DNA of 64,000 nt, taken from contig NZ_RCCK01000011.1 of the NCBI RefSeq assembly GCF_003664035.1, positions 1,302,001-1,366,000 on the forward strand, given 5' to 3'. Positions 26,424 to 35,811 of the stretch are shown one piece after another; position 1 is the stretch's first letter; each line of letters starts with the position of its first letter. This DNA is from Pedobacter alluvionis (GTDB lineage Bacteria; Bacteroidota; Bacteroidia; Sphingobacteriales; Sphingobacteriaceae). The translations under genes and the position numbers were made by a program. The notes under the pieces are model-generated. The model was not told where the DNA came from. It saw only the letters and a list, made by a program, of their open reading frames with translations, and searched no databases.

Positions 26424-27674
26424 ATGTCATATTTATTTACATCAGAATCTGTTTCTGAAGGTCACCCAGATAAAATCGCCGATCAAATTTCGGATGCGTT
26501 AATTGATAATTTTTTGGCTTTCGATCCAGAATCAAAAGTAGCTTGCGAAACTCTGGTAACTACTGGTCAGGTTATTTTAGCAGGTGAGGTAAAATCTAAA
26601 ACATATTTAGATGTACAACAGATTGCACGTGATGTAATCAAGAAAATTGGTTACACCAAAAGTGAATACATGTTCGAAGCCAACTCTTGCGGTATTTTAT
26701 CGGCCATACACGAGCAGTCGCAAGACATTAACCAGGGTGTAGATAGAAGCAGCAAAGAAGAGCAAGGTGCAGGCGATCAGGGCATGATGTTTGGTTATGC
26801 AACTAACGAAACTGAAGATTACATGCCCCTGGCATTAAACCTTTCTCATAAATTATTACAGGAATTGGCTGTTTTACGTCGCGAAAATAACGAAATCACT
26901 TATTTACGCCCGGATGCAAAAAGCCAGGTTACTTTAGAGTACGATGATCATAATAAACCAGTTCGCATCGATGCCATTGTAATTTCTACACAGCATGATG
27001 ATTTTGATGAAGAAGCCGCCATGTTGGCCAAAATCAAAACTGATCTGGTAAATATCCTGATTCCAAGAATCATCAAAAACAACCCGGCTTACGCACATTT
27101 ATTTAACGATAAAATTGAGTACCACATTAATCCAACCGGTAAATTTGTAATCGGTGGTCCGCATGGCGATACTGGTTTAACTGGTAGAAAAATCATTGTT
27201 GATACTTACGGTGGTAAAGGTGCTCACGGCGGTGGCGCTTTTTCTGGTAAAGATCCAAGTAAGGTAGATAGAAGTGCAGCTTATGCTACCCGTCACATCG
27301 CTAAAAACTTAGTGGCTGCCGGTATTGCTGACGAAATTTTGGTTCAGGTATCTTACGCTATCGGTGTTGCAAAACCAATGGGTATTTACATCAATACTTA
27401 CGGAACGGGTAAAGTAGGTAAAACTGATGGCGAGATTGCTAAAATTGTTGAATCAATTTTTGATATGCGTCCTTATTTTATTGAGCAACGTTTAAAGTTA
27501 AGAAACCCAATTTACAGCGAAACTGCTGCTTATGGACACATGGGCCGTACGCCAGAAACGGTTACCAAAACTTTCAGAACACCAAACGGTGAAGAAAAAA
27601 CGGTTACGGTTGATTTGTTTACCTGGGAGAAATTGGATTACGTAGATCAGGTTAAAGCTGCTTTCGGCATATAA
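26424..27674 (+). CDS. metK: S-adenosylmethionine synthase
   Basis: This 416-residue enzyme makes S-adenosylmethionine from methionine and ATP. The ATP/methionine motifs are present: [48 protein letters not shown] and the Gly-rich loop [20 protein letters not shown]. The C-terminal part is complete. Length is slightly above the E. coli enzyme and normal for Bacteroidota. A strong terminator follows. Transcription seems controlled through the structured leader at 26275-26390. Confidence 0.98.
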   Translation: MSYLFTSESVSEGHPDKIADQISDALIDNFLAFDPESKVACETLVTTGQVILAGEVKSKTYLDVQQIARDVIKKIGYTKSEYMFEANSCGILSAIHEQSQDINQGVDRSSKEEQGAGDQGMMFGYATNETEDYMPLALNLSHKLLQELAVLRRENNEITYLRPDAKSQVTLEYDDHNKPVRIDAIVISTQHDDFDEEAAMLAKIKTDLVNILIPRIIKNNPAYAHLFNDKIEYHINPTGKFVIGGPHGDTGLTGRKIIVDTYGGKGAHGGGAFSGKDPSKVDRSAAYATRHIAKNLVAAGIADEILVQVSYAIGVAKPMGIYINTYGTGKVGKTDGEIAKIVESIFDMRPYFIEQRLKLRNPIYSETAAYGHMGRTPETVTKTFRTPNGEEKTVTVDLFTWEKLDYVDQVKAAFGI

Positions 27675-27693
27675 TCAAAATAAATTTTCAGAA

Positions 27694-27727
27694 AAGGCGT
27701 TTTGCAGCATTGCAGAACGCCTTTTTT
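27694..27727 (+). terminator. metK terminator
   Basis: Arms AAGGCGTTTTGCA (27694-27706) and TGCAGAACGCCTT (27711-27723) around loop GCAT, followed by a T-run. One mismatch. Confidence 0.92.
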
Positions 27728-27738
27728 GTTATCGTGAA

Positions 27739-28385
27739 GTCAGATGTTACCATCTGACTGTAAAAATCTATGTCGGATGGTAACATCCAACACCACCATG
27801 TGTGGTGGCTCAACAAACAGTAGAAAAATCATTGATGTTTTTTTGAAAAGCAGAGTCCTGCATTCATCGGGTCGGAAAACCCTGCCATCCGCTTTACCTC
27901 CCTACGTTCGGTGTTCGCTCCTGTCAGGTTTAGCTAACCTGAGCTTGGTGCTGACAGGCCAAACTTACGAAGTTTCGCTTAGCCCAAGCCGGGACCAACT
28001 TCGTAAGTTTTTTGATGTGGTGTCTGATGTTTCCATCTGACATTAGATAATTTGAATTCTCAACGTTTTTTGAAAAGCAGGTTCCTGTGTTTATCGGTTC
28101 CGAAAGCCCCGCCATTCGCTTTACCTCTCTGCGTTCGGTGTCCGCTGCTGTCGGGTTTAGTTAACCTGGGTTTGGTGCTAACAGGCCAAACTTACGAAGT
28201 TTCGCTTAGCCGGGGCCGACTTCGTAAGTTTTTCTGGCACACCTGCACAACCTAAGATAGTTGCAAAAACCTAGCCTATCTAAACCTGATTGAAGCGGGT
28301 AGCTCCCGATTTTTTTCTAATCGGGACTACAAGCAAAAAGCAGGACTAACATTAAAAAGACTTACTACAATTGCTTTCCAAAATA
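27739..28385 (+). repeat. Composite dispersed repeat, copies C (truncated) and B
   Basis: This 647-bp noncoding stretch has hairpins GTCAGATG..CATCTGAC at 27739-27758 and 27773-27790. Truncated copy C follows (27838-28012; it stops after the AACTTCGTAAG hairpin), then another GTGTCTGATG..CATCTGAC hairpin (28018-28042) and full copy B (28065-28383), which matches the reverse complement of copy A (15281-15597). Short open frames read across each copy but are explained by the repeat. No gene is seen in 27728-28463. Confidence 0.8.
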
Positions 28386-28463
28386 AAAGAAATCAATTGA
28401 CCTTTATTATATTCAATTTATTTTTTAGCCCTAAACATTTTATATCTATTTAAAATCATTGAT

Positions 28464-28997
28464 CTATATGCCATTCATTTTCATAAACGATAACTCTTTC
28501 CCGTCGAAATGATCATCGTCTATGCTATAAGATTTAATATCCGCAATTTTCATTTCATCAACTGCATCAACAAAATTTTGGAACTTGGCCGTTTTGCCCG
28601 GTTTGATGATCACGATCATGTACTTTGATGAACTGTTCTGATGGGTAGCCGCCACCAATAGCTTATTCGACTTAATTTCCTTTTGGAGACTTCCCATAGG
28701 GATCACTTTCATATTGGCCTTTTCAATAGTTCCCATATAAGAAACTGCCTTGTTATCTTTACCCAGTACAATGGTCATGGTACGCGATTCGGGGAAAGGT
28801 GCAAGATCAATATCATGTTCATTAACAGGCTTAGCAATATCTGCAGCATTTAATTGGCTCAATGTTGTGGTAAGCATAAAAAATGTAGTTAATAAGAACA
28901 TCAGGTCTACCATCGCAGTAAGATCTACTTTTGGTGCTGCTTTTTTGGTTCTTCCTTTTACGGCCTTGCCGCTTTGAGATTCGTTTAGAGTTGCCAT
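28464..28997 (-). CDS. ExbD/TolR family biopolymer transport protein
   Basis: This 177-residue protein has a single membrane helix at about residues 26-46 carrying the conserved aspartate in KVDLTAMVDLMFLLTTFFML, then a periplasmic domain. ExbD-type proteins form with ExbB a proton-driven motor for TonB-dependent uptake. The start is ATG 28997 (MATLNESQSGK). The longer frame adds 13 unmatched residues. ExbB is not adjacent, and this is a lone exbD gene. It is preceded by the SOD gene with a terminator between, so it has its own promoter. Confidence 0.9.
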   Translation of the reverse strand: MATLNESQSGKAVKGRTKKAAPKVDLTAMVDLMFLLTTFFMLTTTLSQLNAADIAKPVNEHDIDLAPFPESRTMTIVLGKDNKAVSYMGTIEKANMKVIPMGSLQKEIKSNKLLVAATHQNSSSKYMIVIIKPGKTAKFQNFVDAVDEMKIADIKSYSIDDDHFDGKELSFMKMNGI

Positions 28998-29042
28998 AAT
29001 GATTAGGTTTTTAATGATGATGACAACCTTGATCAAATTGCA

Positions 29043-29072
29043 TAAAAAAAGCAGCTAAAAATTTAGCCGCTT
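29043..29072 (-). terminator. Terminator after Cu/Zn SOD gene
   Basis: On the minus strand AGCGGCTAAA, short loop, TTTAGCTGCT and a T7 run; it follows the SOD gene stop at 29108. Confidence 0.85.
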
Positions 29073-29107
29073 AAGAAGGTCAGCAATGACGATCATTTTA
29101 ATACAAA

Positions 29108-29638
29108 TTATTTCACTGCTTCAATAACACCACAGCCCACCCGTGGTCCGGAGTTGCCGGTAGGTTGCGTGGTATAATCATCTGTACCTCCATGTACAAT
29201 AATTCCTCGTCCGATAATATTTTTAACATCGCCATCTTTTATACTCCATCTATCTGTAGTAACCGAAAGTGTGGCATGGCCTTTACTATCTAACATGATA
29301 TTACCAATATCGCCACTGTGGTAAGCTGCAGATCCCCATTTCCCATGTACTTCTTTCGTTGGATTCCAGTGGCCATGTGTATTTTCGCCCATATTGCCGC
29401 AATCGCCATGCTCGTGAAAGTGGACGGCAACATTGCTATCAGCACGTGCAGCAAAATTCATCTCGATATCCATCTTAATTTTCCCGTCGCTCAGTTCGTA
29501 AAATTTTGCCGTTCCAATGGTTTTGGTGTTATCGGCCGTTTCGGTTAATGTTGCCTGTGCAATTTCTTTGTCGGTTTTAGTACAGGCACTTAAAAATGCA
29601 AGGCCTGCAATGGCTATGCTTAAAAGATATTTTTTCAT
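29108..29638 (-). CDS. Cu/Zn superoxide dismutase, lipoprotein
   Basis: This 176-residue protein has a lipoprotein signal with C19 (LAFLSAC). It then has the SOD copper/zinc ligands: VHFHEHGDCGNM (two Cu histidines and the disulfide Cys), HGHWNP, then AAYHSGDIG, and GRGIIVHGGTDD with the distal histidine, plus C-terminal GPRVGCGVIE with the second Cys. It should dismutate superoxide in the periplasm, anchored in a membrane. The start at 29638 gives the lipoprotein signal; the frame from 29677 prefixes 13 residues that destroy it. It is monocistronic. Confidence 0.93.
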   Translation of the reverse strand: MKKYLLSIAIAGLAFLSACTKTDKEIAQATLTETADNTKTIGTAKFYELSDGKIKMDIEMNFAARADSNVAVHFHEHGDCGNMGENTHGHWNPTKEVHGKWGSAAYHSGDIGNIMLDSKGHATLSVTTDRWSIKDGDVKNIIGRGIIVHGGTDDYTTQPTGNSGPRVGCGVIEAVK

Positions 29639-29757
29639 TTTATTAAAATTTAGTTTACATACTAAACACATTGACAATCATTTAGTTTGATCTAAAACAG
29701 ATCCGGTTAAAACCATTTCGAATACCACTTGTTTAATCATTATAAAATCGTATAACT

Positions 29758-30105
29758 ATGGAACAGCCAACTGCAATGAACACTTTGAGTCAAATTCTGG
29801 AGAAATTGAGGCTGAAAGGAAAAGATAACGAACTAAAAATGTCTGACCACGGTAAGATGCAAAGTAAATCGTTGGGTAAAATTTATAAACCTGAGGATTT
29901 AACAATTGTTAAGACCTATCGATTTGAAGGAGATTCAGACCCTGCTGATAATTCCGTATTGTATCTTCTGGAAGATCAGGATAAAAATATTGGATATATA
30001 TTAGACGCTTATGGCATCTATTCGGATAACGACGGGCCATCTTTTGACGATTTCTTAAAAAAGATCCCAACTGAAAACAGAGACGAGCAGGAATTATTCA
30101 GTTAA
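29758..30105 (+). CDS. Small conserved protein of PRPP-synthetase-labelled Bacteroidota family
   Basis: This 115-residue cytoplasmic protein begins with TLSQILEKLRLKGKDNELKM, then has the conserved core YRFEGDSDPADNSVLYLLED and ILDAYGIYSDNDG. This pattern belongs to a small family annotated in many Bacteroidota as 'phosphoribosylpyrophosphate synthetase', a label that is probably wrong because the protein has none of the PRPP synthetase motifs. It has its own terminator (30125-30159) and no clear partners. Function unknown. Confidence 0.8.
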   Translation: MEQPTAMNTLSQILEKLRLKGKDNELKMSDHGKMQSKSLGKIYKPEDLTIVKTYRFEGDSDPADNSVLYLLEDQDKNIGYILDAYGIYSDNDGPSFDDFLKKIPTENRDEQELFS

Positions 30106-30124
30106 TAATCTAAAAACATGATAC

Positions 30125-30159
30125 AGGGAGAACAGCGTAATCTGATTCTCCCTTTTTTT
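30125..30159 (+). terminator. Terminator after gene at 29758
   Basis: Arms AGGGAGAA (30125-30132) and TTCTCCCT (30146-30153) followed by six or more T. Confidence 0.85.
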
Positions 30160-30189
30160 ATTTTAAAATATTAGCGGGTTATAATTCCC

Positions 30190-30197
30190 TAATTTTG
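30190..30197 (+). promoter_or_regulatory. -7 box TAATTTTG for EamA transporter gene
   Basis: TAATTTTG matches TAnnTTTG and sits 24 bases before ATG 30222. It overlaps the TTG that would begin the longer frame, which argues for the ATG. Confidence 0.55.
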
Positions 30198-30221
30198 CGC
30201 CTCAATTTACGAGTGCCCTTA

Positions 30222-31076
30222 ATGAAAAGCAAAATCAATATTCCCCCCATACCTGCAGTTTTATTGTCAATTATCAGTGTGCAATGTGGAGCGGCAATTG
30301 CAAAAGGGCTTTTCCCGCAAATTGGGGCTGCTGCAACAGCATCTTTACGGATCGGCTTATCTGCGATAATCCTACTAATTGCCTTTAGACCAAACCTATT
30401 TAAACTTAATGCTAAACAATGGAAATACGTGATCCTATACGGTGTGTGTTTGGGAGTAATGAATCTGGTTTTTTATATGGCCATAGCAAGAATTCCGATC
30501 GGTTTAGGGGTAACATTAGAATTCGTAGGACCTTTAGGACTAGCCATTTTTGGATCGAAGAAACCTATTGATTTTCTGTGGGTGGTACTTGCTGCTACCG
30601 GTATTGTATTGATTACGCCATGGACAGGCACAGGACTTAATCTAGCTGGCGTACTGCTGGCACTTTTGGCCGGCGTTTTCTGGGCAGGCTATATTATTTT
30701 GGGAGGTAGAATTTCCAAAATAATGAAAGGTGGTGATGCCGTTGCTATCGGGATGTTATTTGCTGCAATAGTAATTTTGCCCTTTGGAATTTATGGCGGC
30801 GGTTTAAGCACGCTAAACCCGAAATTATTGGGTTTAGGAGCAGCACTTGCACTACTATCAAGCGCCATTCCCTTTACCCTGGAAATGAGAGCCCTTAAAC
30901 AGCTTCCAGCCCGGACTTTCAGTATCTTAATGAGTTTAGAACCTGCTATGGCCTCATTAGCCGCACTTGTTTTTTTACAAGAATACCTCACATTAAAAGA
31001 GTGTTTTGCCGTGGCTTTTGTTGTCATTGCTTCAGCAGGTTCTTCATTAACAGCCAGGCGCACGAAAAATAATTAG
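30222..31076 (+). CDS. EamA-family (DMT) inner-membrane transporter
   Basis: This 284-residue protein has ten predicted membrane helices as two EamA repeats (residues about 10-140 and 150-280). Features include NLVFYMAIARIPIGLGVTLE and SLEPAMASLAALVFLQE, as in RhtA/threonine-exporter-like proteins. It probably exports amino acids or related metabolites. The start is ATG 30222 because the -7 box TAATTTTG lies across the alternative TTG at 30195. Its 3' end overlaps the convergent monooxygenase gene by 4 bp. Confidence 0.9.
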   Translation: MKSKINIPPIPAVLLSIISVQCGAAIAKGLFPQIGAAATASLRIGLSAIILLIAFRPNLFKLNAKQWKYVILYGVCLGVMNLVFYMAIARIPIGLGVTLEFVGPLGLAIFGSKKPIDFLWVVLAATGIVLITPWTGTGLNLAGVLLALLAGVFWAGYIILGGRISKIMKGGDAVAIGMLFAAIVILPFGIYGGGLSTLNPKLLGLGAALALLSSAIPFTLEMRALKQLPARTFSILMSLEPAMASLAALVFLQEYLTLKECFAVAFVVIASAGSSLTARRTKNN

Positions 31077-31357
31077 GCCAGTTTTTCTGTTTTATAAATT
31101 ACAATACCATCTGTCAACTGATCAGCCTGTGCTACAAAGGCTAAAATATATGGGTGCTTATTGTGCAGATCTAAACCTGCCTGATCTTTCCACTCTTCCT
31201 GAAAAATAAAGGTATGATCAACTGCCGACTCATGCAGATCGTACTGAATGCAGGCTTCTTCCTTACGCGAATTTACCACCATATCCAGCAGCATCGTTCT
31301 TAATGCCACGGTGGTTTCTTGTTTGCTTTTAACTATTGCTGTTAAGTAAATGCTCAT
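31073..31357 (-). CDS. Antibiotic biosynthesis monooxygenase (ABM) domain protein
   Basis: This 94-residue protein forms a dimeric ferredoxin-like ABM fold: begins MSIYLTAIVKSKQETTVALR, with the conserved segments EEACIQYDLHES and FIFQEEWKDQAGLDLHNKHP. Family members (YgiN-like) act as quinol monooxygenases. It overlaps the flavodoxin-fold quinone reductase gene by 29 bp, matching the E. coli mdaB-ygiN pair that cycles quinones. The pairing is stronger evidence than the motif alone. Confidence 0.9.
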   Translation of the reverse strand: MSIYLTAIVKSKQETTVALRTMLLDMVVNSRKEEACIQYDLHESAVDHTFIFQEEWKDQAGLDLHNKHPYILAFVAQADQLTDGIVIYKTEKLA

Positions 31358-31958
31358 ATACTTCTGTATTTAAAAAATTTTGGGTTAAATGTTCCTGGTA
31401 TAATTTAAGTGCACTCCTAATATCTGCATTCTTTTCCACATCATGAAAATGGATGCCATCTATTCGCCCCATTCCGGTAAAGGCATTCATTCTGTGGAAA
31501 CCAAACAAGACACCATCATCCACACTGGTTTCCATAAAGAATTCTCCAGGCAAAGTAAAAGCTTCTTTTGGTGCATTCCATGATGATGTTACCATATATT
31601 TCCGTCCGTGCAACATACCACCTGTACCATAATTTCTGGTTGGATGATCCGCCTTACGCCCATCGCTAACATAAATTCCTTTTTTATGACCTTCGGTGAA
31701 TACCACATCAATATATTTTTTAAATCCGTGTGGCAACTGGAACCACCAGATTGGGGTATGGTAAATTACAACATCCGCCCAAACATATTTTTCAACCTCT
31801 TCACTGGGGTTATAATCTTGGTTGATATTGGTTGTTTTTACTTCAAATTCTTTCATTGAAGTAAAAAAATCGACTGTTGCATTAGCTATTGTCTCGTTAA
31901 ACCTGCCACCAGAATGACCAAATTTTTGTCCTCCGTTGATAATGAATATTTTTGTCAT
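31329..31958 (-). CDS. NAD(P)H quinone oxidoreductase, MdaB-like
   Basis: This 209-residue flavodoxin-fold protein begins MTKIFIINGGQKFGHSGGRF (phosphate-binding loop), has YHTPIWWFQLPHGFKKYIDV and GGMLHGRKYMVTSSWNAP, all as in MdaB. It reduces quinones by two electrons using NADPH and FAD. A longer frame from GTG 31982 adds eight residues without the family start, so ATG 31958 is preferred. Co-transcribed with the ABM gene. A LysR gene is divergent, and probably controls both. Confidence 0.92.
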   Translation of the reverse strand: MTKIFIINGGQKFGHSGGRFNETIANATVDFFTSMKEFEVKTTNINQDYNPSEEVEKYVWADVVIYHTPIWWFQLPHGFKKYIDVVFTEGHKKGIYVSDGRKADHPTRNYGTGGMLHGRKYMVTSSWNAPKEAFTLPGEFFMETSVDDGVLFGFHRMNAFTGMGRIDGIHFHDVEKNADIRSALKLYQEHLTQNFLNTEVYEHLLNSNS

Positions 31959-32056
31959 TTCGTTTTTTCTATTTGATAACACAAAATTACTGCGCCTTCA
32001 TCTATTATTAAAACAAGTTAATTCATAGCTTTGCATCAGAATTATAATACATCTTT

Positions 32057-32959
32057 ATGGTTAATTTAGAATGGTATAGGAGTTTTAAGGCGATTTATAA
32101 AACAGGAACCTTAACTGGTGCAGCAGAAAATCTGTTTATATCGCAACCTGGGGTAAGTTTGCATTTAAGTTCTTTAGAAAGTTATGTTGGCTACAAGCTT
32201 TTCGAGCGAACCGGCAGGAAAATGCTCCCTACCGAAAAAGGGAAAGTATTGTATAACTTTATTGTGGAGCCTTTGACCAAACTGGAGGATGCAGAAAAAC
32301 ATTTCCAGAAAAGTACGGAGAAGCATACCCCAACCATTAGCGTAGGCATGTGTTTCGAAACTTTTCAGATTACGCTCGAACAATATATTTCTACCCTTCC
32401 TTTTAATGTAATTATCCGTTTTGGCGAATATCCAGAAATGCTCGATCAATTGGATAAAGGCATTTTAGACCTTATTATTACTCCACAAAAAGGGAACTCA
32501 CCAAATGTGGAACATGAAGCGTTTTCTTCCGAAACCATTGTTTTAGTAGGTGGAATAGAAACTGACGGGCGAACTTTTGATTCGTTAGTTAAAAAGAAAG
32601 ATCTGGCAGGAATGGAGGCCTGGTTAAAAAACCAAAAATGGTATGGTACTGCAGGTGATATGGAACACCTTTTACGTTTCTGGCAGCTTAACTTCGGCAA
32701 GCATGCCGATTTCCGCCCTAACTACATTGTGCCTAATCTCAATTCAATTGTCCGCTGCTTATCTGGTGGAAAAGGCCTGGCAATTATCCCCGATTTTCTT
32801 TGCAAAAAAGAAGTTGAAGAAGAAAAAGTAAAGGTTATTTGGGAAGGTACCTCAAAGCTCACCAACACTTTATACTTTGGTTGTAGAAAAAATACGCAAT
32901 ATGCATCAGAAATTCATATAATCAAAAAACTTTTTAAAGAGGTTATGGTTAGTATATAG
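32057..32959 (+). CDS. LysR-family transcriptional regulator
   Basis: This 300-residue regulator has a winged helix-turn-helix (residues 2-60, YRSFKAIYKTGTLTGAAENLFISQPGVS) and a periplasmic-binding-protein-like effector domain. It is divergent from the MdaB/ABM operon with about 98 bases between, the usual layout of a LysR gene and its target. A -7 box TAGCTTTG lies in the interval. The signal may be quinones or another redox compound; that is inference. Confidence 0.93.
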   Translation: MVNLEWYRSFKAIYKTGTLTGAAENLFISQPGVSLHLSSLESYVGYKLFERTGRKMLPTEKGKVLYNFIVEPLTKLEDAEKHFQKSTEKHTPTISVGMCFETFQITLEQYISTLPFNVIIRFGEYPEMLDQLDKGILDLIITPQKGNSPNVEHEAFSSETIVLVGGIETDGRTFDSLVKKKDLAGMEAWLKNQKWYGTAGDMEHLLRFWQLNFGKHADFRPNYIVPNLNSIVRCLSGGKGLAIIPDFLCKKEVEEEKVKVIWEGTSKLTNTLYFGCRKNTQYASEIHIIKKLFKEVMVSI

Positions 32960-33003
32960 TTTCTATTGAAAATAACCTGATTAAGTCTATTTTCAGTAGA
33001 AAC
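32959..33003. terminator. 16-bp inverted repeat after LysR gene
   Basis: Arms GTTTCTATTGAAAATA (32959-32974) and TATTTTCAGTAGAAAC (32988-33003) pair with one mismatch, touching the LysR stop. No long T-run follows, so it may be a terminator or a binding site. Confidence 0.5.
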
Positions 33004-33045
33004 TTAAGTTAGATAATTATTTAGATCACGTCCTAAAATTCCAGA

Positions 33046-35541
33046 ATGAGTCAATCCAGTCCGCTTTTAAGTAATGATCAACTAGTAGAAGTTTTTAATC
33101 AAACCCATACGGCAACGGCTGTTCACGTTGGAGAAACGGCCATTATACAGGCCGCAAATGATGCGATGCTGCGGATTTGGGGAAAAGACAGGCGTGTGAT
33201 CGGGAAATCGCTTGAAGATGCCCTGCCTGAACTAAAAGGTCAACCTTTTATTGAGATGTTCAGAAAAGTCTGGTTGGAAGGCCTTGTGATTTCGGGAAAG
33301 GATACTGCCGCCGACATTATTATTGAAGGTGAGCTAAAGACCTTTTATTTTGATTTTGAATATCGGGCCATAAAAAACGACGAAGGCAAGACCATCTGTA
33401 TCCTACATACCGCGATTGATGTAAGCGAGCGTGTATTGAGGAAGGAAGCTGTAGAAAGGGAGCAAGAAAAGGATGAAGCATTACAGCGCGAACAGGTACT
33501 GAACGAGGAGCTTGCAGCCACAGTAGAAGAACTTGCAGCTACCAATGAGGAACTGGTGGCCACTAATGAAGAATTACAGGAAACACAAGAAACCTTACAC
33601 GTTTTAAATAACGAACTCGAATTAAGGGTTGCAGAACGGTTTAACCAACTGTCGGAAAGTGAAAAACGCTTTAAAACCATGGCAGAAGGAACTGATATTT
33701 TTATTGCCGTTGGTGATGAGCAAGGAAATGCGATTTACTTTAATAAACCCTGGATTACCTTAACTGGCAGATCAATGAAGGATCTCCTTTCTTTTGGCTG
33801 GGCTGATCTGATCCACCCTGAAGACCGCGAGAGATATTTAAACATTTATCTTTCAGCACTGGCAGAGAAAAAACCATTTACAGGCGAATTTAGAATCCTG
33901 ACTAAAAAAGGGGATTACCGATGGTTGCTTGCAAGCGGCCCTCCACGTTTCCACGCCGACGGGTCTTTTGCCGGTTACATCAGTTCGTGTATTGATATTA
34001 CCGAAAGAAAATTAATCGAATTAGAACGGTTAAATTTAAATAAACTCATCGAAGCCAGTTCAGAGTTTATCGCTTTAGTCAGTTTAGATATGTCTATCCA
34101 ATATTTGAACCCTGCAGCATTAAGAAAATTAGGCTGGGTTAATATTACGAACCGAAATATAGTAGACTGTGTTTTCCCTGCAGACAGACCCGCCGCCCAA
34201 AAACTTTTACCCGGAGTTTTGCAGGGCATCAATTTTAAACAGGAAATCCGCTTCTGGAACGAAAAAACAGGAAATCCATTTTGGATCGAATGGAATGGTT
34301 TCGCTATAAAAGATCAGGAAACAGATAAAATAACCGCGATTGCTGCGGTAAGTCCGGATATTACAGATCGAAAACTTTATCAGGAAGAGCTTCAGGATAT
34401 CAACATCGAAATGGCGGCAGCAAATGAAGAATTGGCCACTACCAACGAAGAACTTGCCCAAACACATGAAGACCTGATCCAATACACCAAAAAGCTGGCC
34501 GATAGTGAAGAAAGGCTACTTCAGGCTATTGATACTGGTAGAATGGGTACCTGGAGCGTAGACCCAAAAACACTCGAAATTACCGTGTCGGGATTTGTTA
34601 AAAATTTACTCGGCTTGCCACTTGATGAGCCTGCTAAAATGGACGTCATCATGAGCGCAATCAATCCCGATTATCATGATATACTGAATGCATCTTTAAC
34701 AAATGCATTAAACAGCCACTCTTCAAGTGATAATGAATTTCCAATAAATAATTTAATCACCGGCGAAGAAAAATGGGTTAGAGCAACCGGGAGGGTATTT
34801 GTAGACCAGTATGGTAATGCGGCAGAGTATTCCGGTCTTTTTATTGATATTACGGAGCAAAAACTAGATGAACTTCGAAAAAATGATTTCATCGGGATGG
34901 TCAGTCATGAATTAAAAACGCCATTAACAGCCATTAATGGCTTTGTTCAGGTTTTGCAGCGCAAGGCTAAAAAAGATCAGGACAATTATGAAATGATCGC
35001 TCTGGAAAAAACACATAGCCAGATCAGAAAAATGAGTACCATGATCAATGGTTTTTTAAATGTATCACGTTTGGAATCTGGTAAGCTGCTTATCGAAAAA
35101 ATCAACTTTAACTTAGATGAGTTGTTGAAGGAAACCATCGAAGAAACTTATATCTCACAATCTTCACATCAAATTACATTAAATCCAACCTGCGAGGTTA
35201 ACATTAACGCCGATCGGGATAAAATCGGGAATGTGATTTCTAACCTGATCAGTAATGGAATAAAATACTCCGATAATGGAACGCGCATCGAAATAACCTG
35301 CAAACTACTTGATGCTGAGGTTGAAATTCAGATTAAAGATGAGGGAATAGGGATAAAACCTGATGATATTGACAAGCTTTTTGAACGTTATTACCGTGTT
35401 CAGGGCAATCATACAATCTCGGGCTTCGGCATCGGGCTTTATTTAAGCGCCGAAATTATTGAGCGGCATGGTGGCAGGATATGGGCTGAAAGCGAAGAAG
35501 GTAAAGGCTCTGTGTTTCATTTTACTTTGCCTTTAAGGTAA
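33046..35541 (+). CDS. Multi-PAS sensor histidine kinase
   Basis: This 831-residue soluble kinase lacks membrane helices. It has a first PAS domain (about 10-130), a coiled coil rich in EELAATNEELVATNEELQET (about 145-200), a second PAS (about 210-325), a third PAS (about 335-450), a second coiled coil with ATTNEELAQTHEDL, a fourth PAS (about 480-610), then HisKA with phospho-acceptor H621 in MVSHELKTPL, and HATPase (N-box NVISNLISNGIKYS, G1 DEGIGI, G2 GFGIGLYLS). It autophosphorylates and passes phosphate to an unlinked response regulator. PAS domains may sense redox, light or small molecules. No regulator gene is adjacent. Confidence 0.95.
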   Translation: MSQSSPLLSNDQLVEVFNQTHTATAVHVGETAIIQAANDAMLRIWGKDRRVIGKSLEDALPELKGQPFIEMFRKVWLEGLVISGKDTAADIIIEGELKTFYFDFEYRAIKNDEGKTICILHTAIDVSERVLRKEAVEREQEKDEALQREQVLNEELAATVEELAATNEELVATNEELQETQETLHVLNNELELRVAERFNQLSESEKRFKTMAEGTDIFIAVGDEQGNAIYFNKPWITLTGRSMKDLLSFGWADLIHPEDRERYLNIYLSALAEKKPFTGEFRILTKKGDYRWLLASGPPRFHADGSFAGYISSCIDITERKLIELERLNLNKLIEASSEFIALVSLDMSIQYLNPAALRKLGWVNITNRNIVDCVFPADRPAAQKLLPGVLQGINFKQEIRFWNEKTGNPFWIEWNGFAIKDQETDKITAIAAVSPDITDRKLYQEELQDINIEMAAANEELATTNEELAQTHEDLIQYTKKLADSEERLLQAIDTGRMGTWSVDPKTLEITVSGFVKNLLGLPLDEPAKMDVIMSAINPDYHDILNASLTNALNSHSSSDNEFPINNLITGEEKWVRATGRVFVDQYGNAAEYSGLFIDITEQKLDELRKNDFIGMVSHELKTPLTAINGFVQVLQRKAKKDQDNYEMIALEKTHSQIRKMSTMINGFLNVSRLESGKLLIEKINFNLDELLKETIEETYISQSSHQITLNPTCEVNINADRDKIGNVISNLISNGIKYSDNGTRIEITCKLLDAEVEIQIKDEGIGIKPDDIDKLFERYYRVQGNHTISGFGIGLYLSAEIIERHGGRIWAESEEGKGSVFHFTLPLR

Positions 35542-35555
35542 TTATCTATGTTTTT

Positions 35556-35790
35556 ACCGCAAAGGACACAGAGATTTCCGCAGAGGGCGCAGAGGTTTTT
35601 TAAGAAAAGCGATCAATTTCGAGGCTAACGAACTAACCCTTCGACTACGCTCAGGGTGACAATACGCGGAGGATATTCCGTGTTTTCAGTGCCTCCGTGG
35701 CTAAACAAAGAGAGATTTGTCATTCTGAGTGAAACGAAGAATCTTTCTTCTTAGCGCTAAAGATTCTTCACTGCGTTCAGAACGACAACA
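35556..35790. repeat. Nested ACCGCAAAG and GTCATT dispersed repeats
   Basis: ACCGCAAAGGACACAGAG..GCAGAGGGCGCAGAGG (35556-35600) and the partner half GTGCCTCCGTGGCTAAA (to about 35707) are the two ends of an ACCGCAAAG/CACAGAG-type repeat. Between and after them lie GTCATT-type pieces (CCCTTCGACTACGCTCAGGG; CATTCTGAGTGAAACGAAGA, AAGATTCTTCACTGCGTTCA). It separates the histidine kinase and hutU genes. No gene is visible. Confidence 0.6.
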
Positions 35791-35811
35791 AAAACCTCTG
35801 TCGTAAAAAGC

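Noticed and set aside
27728..28463. A complete insertion sequence in the metK-exbD interval
   Set aside because: No transposase frame, no intact terminal inverted repeats and no target-site duplication were seen; only noncoding repeats.
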